Assembly (NCBI RefSeq): GCF_040801785.1
Contig: NZ_CP161805.1
Location: forward strand, 3,906,001 to 3,970,000
DNA: 64,000 nt
Direction: 5' to 3'
From: Sulfitobacter sp. LCG007
Lineage (GTDB): Bacteria; Pseudomonadota; Alphaproteobacteria; Rhodobacterales; Rhodobacteraceae
This document shows, in pieces, positions 1 to 8,360 of the stretch; the stretch's first letter is position 1; the number at the start of each line of letters is the position of its first letter. Under the pieces are notes generated by a model that searched no databases, was not told where the DNA came from, and was given only the letters and a program-made list of their open reading frames with translations. A program made the translations under genes and the position numbers.

Positions 1-957
1 TTACATCCAGCCACGTTCCTTGTAGTACTTCTCGGCGCCCGGATGCAGCGGTGCCGACAGACCTTCCGTGATCATTTCCTCTTCCTTGAGGTCAGCAAAG
101 GCCGGGTGCAGCTTCTTGAAGCGGTCGAAATTGTCGAAGACTGCCTTCACCACTTCGTAGACGACGTCGTCCGGCACATCCGCCGAGGTCACGAAGGTCG
201 CCTTCACACCGAAGGTCTCGACGTCCTCGTCGTTGCCAGCGTACATCCCGCCCGGAATGACCGCCTTGGCGTAATAGGGGTTTTCCTCGACCAGCTTGTC
301 GATCGCCTCGCCCGTCACCGGGATGATCTTGGCATCGACAGTGGAAGTCGCCTCCTGGATCGACCCGTTAGGGTGCCCGACAGTGTAGATGATCGCATCG
401 ACCTTGTTGTCGCCCAGCGCGGCCGATTGCTCGGCCGGCTTGAGTTCGGAGGCCAGGGCAAAATCGCCGTCCGTCTTGTCCATCGCGTTCAGCACGACAT
501 CCATGGTGGCGCGCTGTCCCGAACCCGGGTTTCCGACGTTCACCCGCTTGCCGAAGAGGTCGTCGAAGCTTTTCACGCCGCTGTCGGCGCGGGCGATCAC
601 CGTGAAGGGTTCGCCATGGACGGAAAAGACGGCGCGTTCCTTGTCGAACTTGTTGCCCTCGAATTCCGAGGTGCCGTTATAGGCATGGTACTGCCAGTCC
701 GACTGCGCAACGCCCATGTCCATGTCGCCTGCCATGATGGCATTGATGTTCGCGATCGAGCCGCCGGTGGATGGCGCCGTGCACTTCAGACCCGTCTTGG
801 CGCTGTCGCGGTTCACGAGCCGGCAGATCGACTGCCCCACAACGAAGTAGACGCCGGTCTGCCCACCCGTCCCGATGGTGATGAACCTTTCCTGGGCGGT
901 GGCGACCGTTCCGGCGAGCATGGCTCCGGACATGGCGAGTATTCTGAAGGCTTTCAT
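1..957 (-). CDS. TAXI family TRAP transporter solute-binding subunit
   Basis: A 318-residue periplasmic binding protein of a tripartite (TRAP) transporter, TAXI subfamily, which hands organic acids or amino acids to membrane subunits. An N-terminal signal peptide (about residues 1-21, ending ATAQ) precedes the family opening FITIGTGGQTGVYFVVGQ. The SIANINAIMAGDMDMGVAQSDW segment is the usual ligand-lobe block. The ATG at 957 was chosen because it starts the signal peptide and has a GGGAG ribosome site just upstream; an open frame runs about 32 codons further but is not signal-like. No TRAP permease gene is in the window; it could lie past the left edge, downstream of this gene. Ligand unknown. 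Confidence 0.93.
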   Translation of the reverse strand: MKAFRILAMSGAMLAGTVATAQERFITIGTGGQTGVYFVVGQSICRLVNRDSAKTGLKCTAPSTGGSIANINAIMAGDMDMGVAQSDWQYHAYNGTSEFEGNKFDKERAVFSVHGEPFTVIARADSGVKSFDDLFGKRVNVGNPGSGQRATMDVVLNAMDKTDGDFALASELKPAEQSAALGDNKVDAIIYTVGHPNGSIQEATSTVDAKIIPVTGEAIDKLVEENPYYAKAVIPGGMYAGNDEDVETFGVKATFVTSADVPDDVVYEVVKAVFDNFDRFKKLHPAFADLKEEEMITEGLSAPLHPGAEKYYKERGWM

Positions 958-1119
958 ATGGATCTCCCTTTTACGGTTTCTCGGATCGTCCCGGGTCAAA
1001 CGCCCTTTTGCAAGGCCGCGGCGCCAACCATTGGGACATTCCAGCCCTGCCATTATGACGAGATTTCAAGCGCCGTACATCTGCCTGAGGCATTTCGGAA
1101 CGCGCGATGTTGCTCTCCC

Positions 1120-1148
1120 ATTATCTCCAAGAGCGCCGCACCCGTCAT
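1120..1148 (-). promoter_or_regulatory. possible promoter of the TAXI gene
   Basis: Read leftward, ATGACG (1148-1143), a 17-base spacer, then GATAAT (1125-1120). The match to sigma-70 boxes is fair, but the implied leader to the start at 957 is long (about 155 nt). Confidence 0.3.
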
Positions 1149-1270
1149 GCGGGAGGGGTCATTGGCGTCAGACACTTGGCACGCGCATGCACTTGGATAA
1201 AAACCTACGAGGCTTTGCACAGTTGTCAAGCCCCGTGCCGGGCCGACGGAGACCGGGCCGACGGGGACGC

Positions 1271-1290
1271 TGTGACGGTCACGCGTCACA
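1271..1290. promoter_or_regulatory. inverted repeat, possible operator
   Basis: TGTGACGGTCACGCGTCACA has outer arms TGTGAC/GTCACA and an inner palindrome GTGAC-G-GTCAC. It lies 68 bases before the flavoprotein start. The half-sites resemble CRP/FNR-type TGTGA/TCACA, but the arms are 10 bases apart rather than 6, so the regulator is unknown. Confidence 0.35.
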
Positions 1291-1358
1291 AAGGTTTTGC
1301 TGGTATCTGGGCAGTGCGATGGGCTACCCGGGCAACGGGGCCATGAAAGGGACGAGGA

Positions 1359-2990
1359 ATGCGAATGGCCAAGATGGACTCCATAGGGCGTTTCTTGCCG
1401 CTGGCCGGCGCGGCGCTTTGCGCACTGGCGAGCCTGGCCGCCCTGCCTCTGTTCGGGACGTGGATGCTCCTGCCTCTGGTGATCTTCGGCGCGCTGTTCC
1501 TTGTGGGGCTCTACGATCTCTGGCAGCCGCACCACTCGGTTCTGCGGAACTATCCCATCCTGGGCCACATGCGGTTCATCTTCGAAGGCATCCGCCCCGA
1601 GATCCGGCAGTATCTGATCGAAAGCGACCAGGACGAAGAACCTTTCAGCCGCGATGCCCGGTCGCTCGTCTATCAGCGCGCCAAGGGTCAGGAGGACAAG
1701 CGCCCGTTCGGCACACGCAAGCGGGTCTATGATGCGGGATACGCCTGGGTGACGCATTCGGCCAAACCCATCCATATCCCGGACAGCGACTTCCGGGTGA
1801 AGATCGGCGGGCCGGATTGCACGAAGCCCTATGACGCCTCGCTGTACAACATTTCCGCGATGAGCTTCGGGTCCCTGTCGGGCAACGCCATCCTCGCGCT
1901 GAATACCGGTGCGAAGCTGGGCGGCTTCGCCCATGACACCGGCGAGGGCAGCATCTCGAAGTATCACCGCGCCGGGGGTGGCGACCTGATCTACCAGGTC
2001 GCATCGGGCTACTTCGGCTGCCGGACCGAAGACGGGCAGTTCGACCCCGCGCGCTTTGCCGACCTCGCGGCAGACGACCAGATCAGGATGATCGAGGTCA
2101 AGCTGAGCCAGGGCGCCAAGCCGGGCCACGGCGGCGTCCTTCCCGCCTCAAAGATCAGCCCCGAGATCGCCGAGACGCGCGGCATCCCCATGGGGGTCGA
2201 CTGCGTCTCGCCCGCCATGCACTCGGCCTTCTCTACCCCGCTCGAGTTCATGCACTTCATCGCGAAGCTGCGCGAGCTCTCGGGCGGGAAGCCCATCGGG
2301 TTCAAGCTGTGTATCGGCCATCGGCGCGAGTTCATGTGCATGGTGAAGGCCATGCTCGAAACGGACATCACCCCCGACTTCATCGTCGTTGACGGGACCG
2401 AAGGCGGCACCGGCGCGGCACCGCTCGAATTCGCCAATCACGTCGGCATGCCGATGGTCGAGGGCCTGACCTTCGTCCACAACACCCTGAGGGGCGCGAA
2501 CCTGCGGGACCGCGTCAAGATCGCTGCGGCGGGCAAGATCATCACCGCCTTCGACATCGCCCGGGCGCTGGCGCTGGGAGCGGACTGGTGCAATTCCGCG
2601 CGCGGCTTCATGTTCGCCATCGGCTGCATCCAGGCCCAGGCCTGCCACACCAACCGTTGCCCGGTCGGTGTGGCGACCCAGGATCCGGTTCGGGCCCGCG
2701 CCGTCGATGTGCCGTCCAAGGCCGAGAGGGTCGCACGTTTTCACGGCAACACGCTGAAGGCGCTGGGCGAGATCACGGGCGCGGCAGGTCTTACCGATCC
2801 GCGGGATTTCCTGCCCCGTCACTTCATGGTGCGCGAGCGCGACAACACCATGGTGACGGGGGACGAGGCTTATCCCTATCTGCCCAAGGGCTTCCTGCTG
2901 AGCGGCGATCCGGCCATCGCGCCCGACTACCAGCGCCGCTGGGCGCGGGCGGATGCGTCGAACTTCGCGCCGCCCTACGAGGACGATTAG
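1359..2990 (+). CDS. FMN-binding glutamate-synthase-like membrane-anchored protein
   Basis: 543 residues, homologous to the FMN / 3Fe-4S synthase domain of glutamate synthase large subunits (GltB domain 2). Two hydrophobic segments (about 8-28 and 31-52) suggest an inner-membrane anchor. The barrel follows from about residue 150, with GHGGVLPASKI and the FMN/substrate stretch VVDGTEGGTGAAPLEF. The cluster motif C-x5-C-x4-C is intact around residues 424-435 (CIQAQACHTNRCPVGVATQDP). The amidotransferase domain and a GltD partner are absent, so it is not a complete glutamate synthase; the physiological reaction is unknown. The ATG at 1359 follows a GACGAGGA site; an in-frame ATG at 1365 is an alternative. 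Its stop overlaps the convergent gene. Confidence 0.9.
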   Translation: MRMAKMDSIGRFLPLAGAALCALASLAALPLFGTWMLLPLVIFGALFLVGLYDLWQPHHSVLRNYPILGHMRFIFEGIRPEIRQYLIESDQDEEPFSRDARSLVYQRAKGQEDKRPFGTRKRVYDAGYAWVTHSAKPIHIPDSDFRVKIGGPDCTKPYDASLYNISAMSFGSLSGNAILALNTGAKLGGFAHDTGEGSISKYHRAGGGDLIYQVASGYFGCRTEDGQFDPARFADLAADDQIRMIEVKLSQGAKPGHGGVLPASKISPEIAETRGIPMGVDCVSPAMHSAFSTPLEFMHFIAKLRELSGGKPIGFKLCIGHRREFMCMVKAMLETDITPDFIVVDGTEGGTGAAPLEFANHVGMPMVEGLTFVHNTLRGANLRDRVKIAAAGKIITAFDIARALALGADWCNSARGFMFAIGCIQAQACHTNRCPVGVATQDPVRARAVDVPSKAERVARFHGNTLKALGEITGAAGLTDPRDFLPRHFMVRERDNTMVTGDEAYPYLPKGFLLSGDPAIAPDYQRRWARADASNFAPPYEDD

Positions 2991-4414
2991 GCAGCAGTCT
3001 CTCCCCAGGTTTCGAAACCGAAGACAAGGTAGTCTCGGCGATAGATACTGGCGACACGCGCCTCGATCCCGGCGTCATGCACATCCGCGAAGGCGAAGGG
3101 GCCCTGCGGCGTTTCCGGGGCCGGGATCGGAGGGTTGCTGCACCCTACCCGCTGCGCGAGCCGGGGCAATTCCGTCTCCATCTCGCTTTCCCGGAACACC
3201 ATGTCCGGCGGGGCGAAGCCTGCGAAGCCCAGCAATGCCTGAGACTGGCTGCACCAGGCCGCATCGACCCCGAGCGCCGTCTGGCCCGAGAGGTTTGCCT
3301 GCAGAAAGTCGAGGAATCCCAGGAAGGCACGGCGATGCGCCTGCAGGTCGTAGCCCGCATCGTCCGCCCGCTGCGGCAGGTCAAGCCCGAAGCGCCGCTC
3401 GAGAAACCCGGCGAGGCGCGGATCGCCGCGGCACAGCACGCGTCTGCAGAAGACATCATGCGCGCGCAGGGCCGGATGACGCAGGACCGTGAAACTGCGG
3501 TGTCCCGGATTCAGGCGCATCCATTGCCGCAGGGTCTTCTGCGACATTCCCTCCACCGGGTCCTGTCGGTGCGCCACGTCGAGCGCCGCGAGCCAGTTGC
3601 GGACACGCGCCTCGGGACCGCCCCGGACCGGAAGATAAAGCAGCGGAGCCGTCGCCGCCGCGACATAGCCCGACACGCCTGCGGCGCGCGCGGGTTCCAG
3701 CGTCGAAAACCCTTCCAGCCCGAACGGGTCAAGCGCCTCGAGCGCCTGCGCCATCTGATCGGGGTTCGTGACCTTCGCGGCGACCGGCTGCGGGTTCTGG
3801 ATGGTCAGGCTCCGGTCGGTACGTTCAAGGCGCGCCGCGACACCGAGATGGGAGGCGAGACCGTTCAGCACCTCGACCGACCGCAGATCCTCGTAGGTCA
3901 GATGAAACGCCGTCTGCCCCGTCACCTGCAAATGGCGGAGCACCTTCGACCGGAACGCCAGAAGCGCCGCAAGATGAGCCTCGAATTCGTCGGGCTCGAA
4001 GCGGACGCGGCTCGCGCGTCGCCGCGAAAGCTCGGTCAGCTTCCATTGGCCCGTCGCCTCGGCGATCTTGCGGCTGACATAGCTTTCCAGCGGATTGCGG
4101 GTCAGCAGGATCTTGGCGCAGCGACGATCGTCGAGCAGGGCCTCGCAGACACGGGCGTCATGGTCCGGAAAGAAGCGAAAGCCGTTCAGGCCCGGCTCGG
4201 CACGCAGCGCTTCGACCAGCCTCAGCGGATTGGCGTCCCGCTCGGCCTGTGTGAAGCCCAGCAGGCTCTCGTGGTCCGGATAGGCGATGAAATACGGGTT
4301 GAATGCCTCGCCGTGACACCGCACGCCGTCAAGCGCGTTTAGATTGGCCTCGAGCAGGTTCGACCCGGTCCGCATGGCCGCGAAGATAACGAAGAGATCG
4401 AAGGCCGCCGTCAT
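2987..4414 (-). CDS. sulfotransferase-like protein with two sulfotransferase-type halves
   Basis: 475 residues, probably transferring sulfate from PAPS to a carbohydrate. The N-terminal half resembles NodH-type sulfotransferases: a PAPS 5'-phosphosulfate loop near residues 13-21 (AMRTGSNLL) and a 3'-phosphate site LLTRNPLESYVSRK near 103-116. The C-terminal half (about 280-475) has a second 3'-phosphate-like block, SFTVLRHPALRAHDVF near 307-322, but no obvious first loop, so it looks like a degenerate or different sulfotransferase domain. It is the last gene of the leftward polysaccharide run, 3 bases after the GT14 gene, and its stop overlaps the convergent flavoprotein stop. Substrate unknown. 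Confidence 0.75.
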   Translation of the reverse strand: MTAAFDLFVIFAAMRTGSNLLEANLNALDGVRCHGEAFNPYFIAYPDHESLLGFTQAERDANPLRLVEALRAEPGLNGFRFFPDHDARVCEALLDDRRCAKILLTRNPLESYVSRKIAEATGQWKLTELSRRRASRVRFEPDEFEAHLAALLAFRSKVLRHLQVTGQTAFHLTYEDLRSVEVLNGLASHLGVAARLERTDRSLTIQNPQPVAAKVTNPDQMAQALEALDPFGLEGFSTLEPARAAGVSGYVAAATAPLLYLPVRGGPEARVRNWLAALDVAHRQDPVEGMSQKTLRQWMRLNPGHRSFTVLRHPALRAHDVFCRRVLCRGDPRLAGFLERRFGLDLPQRADDAGYDLQAHRRAFLGFLDFLQANLSGQTALGVDAAWCSQSQALLGFAGFAPPDMVFRESEMETELPRLAQRVGCSNPPIPAPETPQGPFAFADVHDAGIEARVASIYRRDYLVFGFETWGETAA

Positions 4415-4417
4415 GAC

Positions 4418-6115
4418 CTAGCGCACGATATAGGGCTTCCGGGGGCGCCTGGGCCGTTCGCCGCCCGGCTTGGCCCGAGAGAAATCGCCCACGAGATAGG
4501 GGTGCATTCCCTGGTTCTTGAGGCTCTGCAGGAACCGGTCGAATCCGTCGAGATCCACCATTCGCGGTGCCTCGGTAAGATGCCGTGACGCGCCGCCACC
4601 CATCTCGTCGAGGATGTCCTGCAGCGCCTCCATCGGTGCCTCGATGAATTCGGCCAGTCTCCAGATGCGGATGCGCGCCTTGGCCTGCGGCACTTTCAGG
4701 ATGTCGAGCAGACCGGACTCGATCTTCTGCAGCCGGGCCGCCGTGCGACGCAGATCGGCGAAATTCCGGTTCGACCGGAAAAGCCCGAGCGCCCAGGCCC
4801 CGGCGATGACCGACACCTGCGCATTGGCATCGCGCGAAAACCGCCAGGCAATTTCCTGGTTGTCGCGCGGGCCGAACATGAAGATCTGGCGCTGACCCCG
4901 CGTGTTCCAGACCAGATTCTGCAGGAAGGCGTTGGGATTGTAGTCGCGCAGCCGCGCATCGTCGCTCAGCGCGCCGTTCAGAAAGCGCGCTCCACCGGCG
5001 AATTCAGCGCGCTCGGGCGCATAGAGATGCCCGTGCACCTGCGCGCCGCTTCGTGCGCCGATCCAGTGACCGAAGTTGTCGAAGAGCTCGTCGAAGCCCT
5101 GGAACACGGAATAGGGCCCCGCGGTGATGCCGTTCTCCCATCCTTGGTTCGGAAAGCGGCTTTGCATGTAAAGCCCCGCCCGCCCCCTGGTCCGGCGTTG
5201 CACCGCCCTTGCGAAGATCCTGTCGATCCGGCCCGGATCGGGTTCTCCGGGCGCCATCGCGTGGGAGGGATCTGTCAGGAACGCCTGATAGAGCCGCTCG
5301 GCGTGCGGCCAGATCTTGCGCGCAACGAAGCAGTCGGACCGGCGGAGAAGCTGCAGATGGTCGTCGTAGAAGATATGCGGCTTGCCCTGGAAATCGAACT
5401 TGGAAAGCGTCAGCGAGCGGCTTTCGACGCAGTCGGAGTAATGCCGCGCAAGCGTCTGGAAATAACTTTCGTCGGGAATCCAGACGGTGCGGAAATAGCT
5501 TTCGATCCGCTGTCTTCGGGGGTCTTCCAGGATCATCGACAGGGTCCGGCGAGTCAGACACCACCATTGCGATCCCATGTGCGGGATCAGCCCCAGGGGC
5601 GGGGCGCGCCGATAGCGGATGCGGCGCTGAAGCTCGACATAGCGGTCGAACAGGAACCGTTGGCGTTTCCATGCGAAGGGAAACCTCAGGGTGAACCGTT
5701 CGGAATTGAGCCCGCCGATCGTCCATGGGACCTCGGCGGTGGTCGCACTCTCGATGAAGTCGGTCTGCGGGCGCGCTGCGAGATACTCCTGCAGTTCCCT
5801 GATCGGGCGCAGCGGCAGGCATGCGCCCGAGGCGAGGTAGACGTGGCGCACCTGCGGAAAACGGCGAAGCAGTTCCTCGGCGCCCGCCTGCGAGGCCGCA
5901 ACAAGACCCCACGTTCCCCATTCGCAGCGAAATCGCCGACAGAAGGAAACGTCGGCAAGATCGGATAGCCTGTTGCGGAAGGTCGCGAAGACCGGATCGG
6001 GTACCGCACTGTCGACATGGACGACAAGCGGACAGCCCGCGGCGGACCAGTGCCGGATCACCTGCTCGGCCCGGTCGAACGCTGTGTGCGCCAGGACCAC
6101 GACGCCGAGGCTCAT
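4418..6115 (-). CDS. GT14 (core-2/I-branching type) glycosyltransferase with C-terminal extension
   Basis: 565 residues. Residues 1 to about 240 match the beta-1,6-N-acetylglucosaminyltransferase (GT14) fold. It opens LGVVVLAHTAFDRAEQVIRH, has a YLASGACLPLRP block near 93-104, and carries the family's acidic catalytic residue in WIPDESYFQ (E216). The remaining 300 residues form an extension known mainly from rhodobacterial proteins (a DUF-type domain, function unknown), ending in a basic tail. The ATG at 6115 was chosen because it overlaps the upstream stop as ATGA and starts the domain; the upstream open extension is antisense noise. Likely cytoplasmic, building the surface polysaccharide of this region. 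Confidence 0.83.
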   Translation of the reverse strand: MSLGVVVLAHTAFDRAEQVIRHWSAAGCPLVVHVDSAVPDPVFATFRNRLSDLADVSFCRRFRCEWGTWGLVAASQAGAEELLRRFPQVRHVYLASGACLPLRPIRELQEYLAARPQTDFIESATTAEVPWTIGGLNSERFTLRFPFAWKRQRFLFDRYVELQRRIRYRRAPPLGLIPHMGSQWWCLTRRTLSMILEDPRRQRIESYFRTVWIPDESYFQTLARHYSDCVESRSLTLSKFDFQGKPHIFYDDHLQLLRRSDCFVARKIWPHAERLYQAFLTDPSHAMAPGEPDPGRIDRIFARAVQRRTRGRAGLYMQSRFPNQGWENGITAGPYSVFQGFDELFDNFGHWIGARSGAQVHGHLYAPERAEFAGGARFLNGALSDDARLRDYNPNAFLQNLVWNTRGQRQIFMFGPRDNQEIAWRFSRDANAQVSVIAGAWALGLFRSNRNFADLRRTAARLQKIESGLLDILKVPQAKARIRIWRLAEFIEAPMEALQDILDEMGGGASRHLTEAPRMVDLDGFDRFLQSLKNQGMHPYLVGDFSRAKPGGERPRRPRKPYIVR

Positions 6116-7122
6116 GCCCAGTTGCCTTTCGACATCAGCCCGAGGATCTCGAGCTGGCGCCAGTTGATGTACTTCTCGGAACGGTCGCACCACAGGACAA
6201 GGTCGGACGCGGCCCTTTGGGCATAGGCGCGGTATTCGAAGGATCCGGCGTAATGCTGCTGGCGGGCCATTTCCTCCTGCGCCTTGTCCGCGAAGGTCTC
6301 GAGGAACTTGGTGTGCAGCAGCACGCCCGACGCCTTCTCGCCCCCCCATTCGTCATAGGTACGGTTCAGTCCGCGGGGCAGCAGCATGTGGGTCGAGCTG
6401 GCCAGCGTGAAGCGGCGGTCCCAGCGTACCAGCGGGATCTTGTTCAGCGCGGGAGCGCGGTAGGGTTCTTCGGAAAAGAAGACGCGCGCCCGCGGCCCGC
6501 CCTGAATCCAGAGATTGTCGAAGAGCCCGTTGCGGGAGATGGTGTAGTTTCCGCTGTCGAACCAGCAGGCGATGTCGAGCGGGTTCTGTCCCGGACGGTA
6601 GGTTTCCGCTGCGATGGACCCGCGCGGGTAGAGGTCGATCAGCATTGCGGGGAAGGATCTGATCGAAGACGCGTCGAGCCAGTCGGTCAGGGCCCTCAAC
6701 GGCCGGCTTTCGCAGAAGGGATAGACGAAGAATTCATCGGGATCGACCGTCAGGCACCAGTGGCCGTGACCGTGGCAGCGCAGCAGCCAGTTCAGCCAGT
6801 CGATACCGAACCGGGCGCGCCGATAGCTGGCGCGCGTGGTCCAGAGCGAGACGTCCGGCTGCGCGCCAAGATACTCACGCGTGCCGTCGTCGCTGTCGTT
6901 GTCGACGATCAGAAACTGACCGATGCCCTGAGCCCTGTAGTAGTCGAGCCAGAAGGGCAGGCGAATACGCTCGTTTCGCAGGGTTGCGAAAAGCAGGATG
7001 TCATCAGGCCCTATGTCGCGGGTCCGGTCGATGACGGCGGAAAGTTCGTCACGCTTGCGCCAGGCGCGCAGTTGCCAGCGCCTGCGCATCATACTCAGCC
7101 GGTAGATGTCCCAGATCCGCAC
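6112..7122 (-). CDS. glycosyltransferase, family 2-like (GT92-type fold)
   Basis: 336 residues. The core begins DDILLFATLRNERIRLPFWL near residue 40 and continues with the nucleotide-binding LIVDNDSDDGTREYL and the metal-binding LTVDPDEFFVYPF (DxD-type), as in glycosyltransferases grouped as Glyco_tranf_2_4 / family 92. The assigned start is GTG at 7122 behind an AAGGGG stretch; an ATG ten codons further in is possible. The stop overlaps the GT14 start as ATGA, so the two are probably translationally coupled. Sugar donor and acceptor are not deducible. Confidence 0.82.
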   Translation of the reverse strand: MRIWDIYRLSMMRRRWQLRAWRKRDELSAVIDRTRDIGPDDILLFATLRNERIRLPFWLDYYRAQGIGQFLIVDNDSDDGTREYLGAQPDVSLWTTRASYRRARFGIDWLNWLLRCHGHGHWCLTVDPDEFFVYPFCESRPLRALTDWLDASSIRSFPAMLIDLYPRGSIAAETYRPGQNPLDIACWFDSGNYTISRNGLFDNLWIQGGPRARVFFSEEPYRAPALNKIPLVRWDRRFTLASSTHMLLPRGLNRTYDEWGGEKASGVLLHTKFLETFADKAQEEMARQQHYAGSFEYRAYAQRAASDLVLWCDRSEKYINWRQLEILGLMSKGNWA

Positions 7123-7162
7123 GCTGCGCCCCTTGCGGTGCCGCCCGGACGACGCAGCGACT

Positions 7163-8284
7163 TCAGATCACGCGCGTGACGCTCCTGAAATGCGCGGGCC
7201 AGCCTGGCGGCTCGTAGACCGGCGGCCTCGCGGATGCGCGGGACACGGCGGCCAGTTCCGTTATCGTCTTGCGCCAGAGTAAGCGGTCGGCCACATCTAC
7301 GTAAACGGGTATTTCTCCCATCAGCTCTCGCAAAACTGGCAGATCGTTGCACAGCACAGGCGTCCCCAGTGCGGCGGCCTCGGCCGGGGGCAGCCCGTAT
7401 CCCTCGGCCAGCGACGGAAAGAGCAGGGCCGCGGCACGCGTAAGCAGGGCTGAAACCGCCGGGTCGGGCAGGTCCGGCAGTTCGCGCACCGGCCCACCCG
7501 ATGGCAGTGCATCGAGCCGCGCGAATACGTCCTCGTTTTTCCAGCCGCGCGCGCCGACCAGCAGAAGGGACGGTGCGTCGGGCCCCATTTCGTCCCAGAG
7601 ATCGAGCAGGAAACCCACGTTCTTGCGCGGCTCGATCGTGCCGAGACAGACGAAATAGGCGCGCGCGGGTGGCAGACCCTCCGGCAAGACGGAGGCATCG
7701 GGCGGGGCACAGGTGACACCGAGAGGCGCGACGAGGCCGGGCGGGACGCGGCCGTGCCGGGTCAGCCAGGGCCTGCAGCGGGCACGCGTATCGTCGGAGG
7801 GGTAGACGACAACATCCGCCTTCAGGGCGACCCGTTGAAGCAGACCGCGAAAGCGTTCGACCGCACCGTCGCGCTGCAGCTCGGGATGTTCCAGCGGGAT
7901 CACGTCGTGGATCATCACCGCGATCCGCCCTCCCGCGCCGCGCACCGCGTCGAGCACCCGGTCGCTCAGGTTGCTGTGGCCGGTGTTGATATAGACGGTG
8001 CCAGGGGGAAGGTGCCGCGCGATCATCGCCCTCAGCCCCGGCGGCGTGCAGCGGGCGCTTGCGTTCCGGCGCAGCGCGGTGTGGGCGCCGCGAACGGCGG
8101 GCGACCGACCCGCCAGAAACCGCGATGCCAGATCGCAGGGGGGCCAGCCCTCATGCCCCGAAAGTGCGGCAAGCTGCCCGCCAAGTGCCGCCGGGTTCAG
8201 CAGCAGGTAGCCCAGGCGCGCCCGTACGAGCCCCCAGAGCGGCACGGGTTCGCGCAGGAGAAAGGCAAGATAGGCCCTTTCCAC
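7163..8284 (-). CDS. glycosyltransferase family 4 (GT-B)
   Basis: 373 residues from the first GTG (8284). GT-B family features: FVCLGTIEPRKNVGFLLDLW at the C-domain start, LLLVGARGWKNEDV, and the donor-binding PSLAEGYGLPPAEAAALGTP with its EGYGLP-E signature. In-frame sequence upstream of the GTG still reads like this family (ARLLDLTRSLRRAG, then TGIDR just before the GTG), back to about 8360, yet no ATG, GTG or TTG occurs before the in-frame stop at 8408-8410. The real start may be a non-standard codon such as CTG at 8335 or 8380, or the gene has lost its start. The gene follows galE directly, so it is in the polysaccharide operon. Confidence 0.8.
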   Translation of the reverse strand: MERAYLAFLLREPVPLWGLVRARLGYLLLNPAALGGQLAALSGHEGWPPCDLASRFLAGRSPAVRGAHTALRRNASARCTPPGLRAMIARHLPPGTVYINTGHSNLSDRVLDAVRGAGGRIAVMIHDVIPLEHPELQRDGAVERFRGLLQRVALKADVVVYPSDDTRARCRPWLTRHGRVPPGLVAPLGVTCAPPDASVLPEGLPPARAYFVCLGTIEPRKNVGFLLDLWDEMGPDAPSLLLVGARGWKNEDVFARLDALPSGGPVRELPDLPDPAVSALLTRAAALLFPSLAEGYGLPPAEAAALGTPVLCNDLPVLRELMGEIPVYVDVADRLLWRKTITELAAVSRASARPPVYEPPGWPAHFRSVTRVI

Positions 8285-8360
8285 GCGGTCGATGCCGGTC
8301 GCCGTCCGTCCGGCCCGGCGCAGACTGCGCGTCAGGTCGAGAAGCCGCGCGGGCGGCGGG

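Larger units (their letters stand above)
958..1358. other. 401 bp divergent intergenic region
   Basis: No convincing gene. It must hold the promoters of the leftward TAXI gene and the rightward flavoprotein gene. It contains a 15-nt-period tandem repeat, with GGGCCGACGGAGAC at 1240-1253 and GGGCCGACGGGGAC at 1255-1268. A 20-base inverted repeat follows at 1271-1290. A possible leftward promoter lies at 1120-1148. A 79-codon open frame at 1107-1346 has no family resemblance and no ribosome site. Confidence 0.6.

Noticed and set aside
1271-1290. CRP/FNR binding site
   Set aside because: Half-sites look right but are separated by 10 bases instead of 6; kept only as an unassigned inverted repeat.
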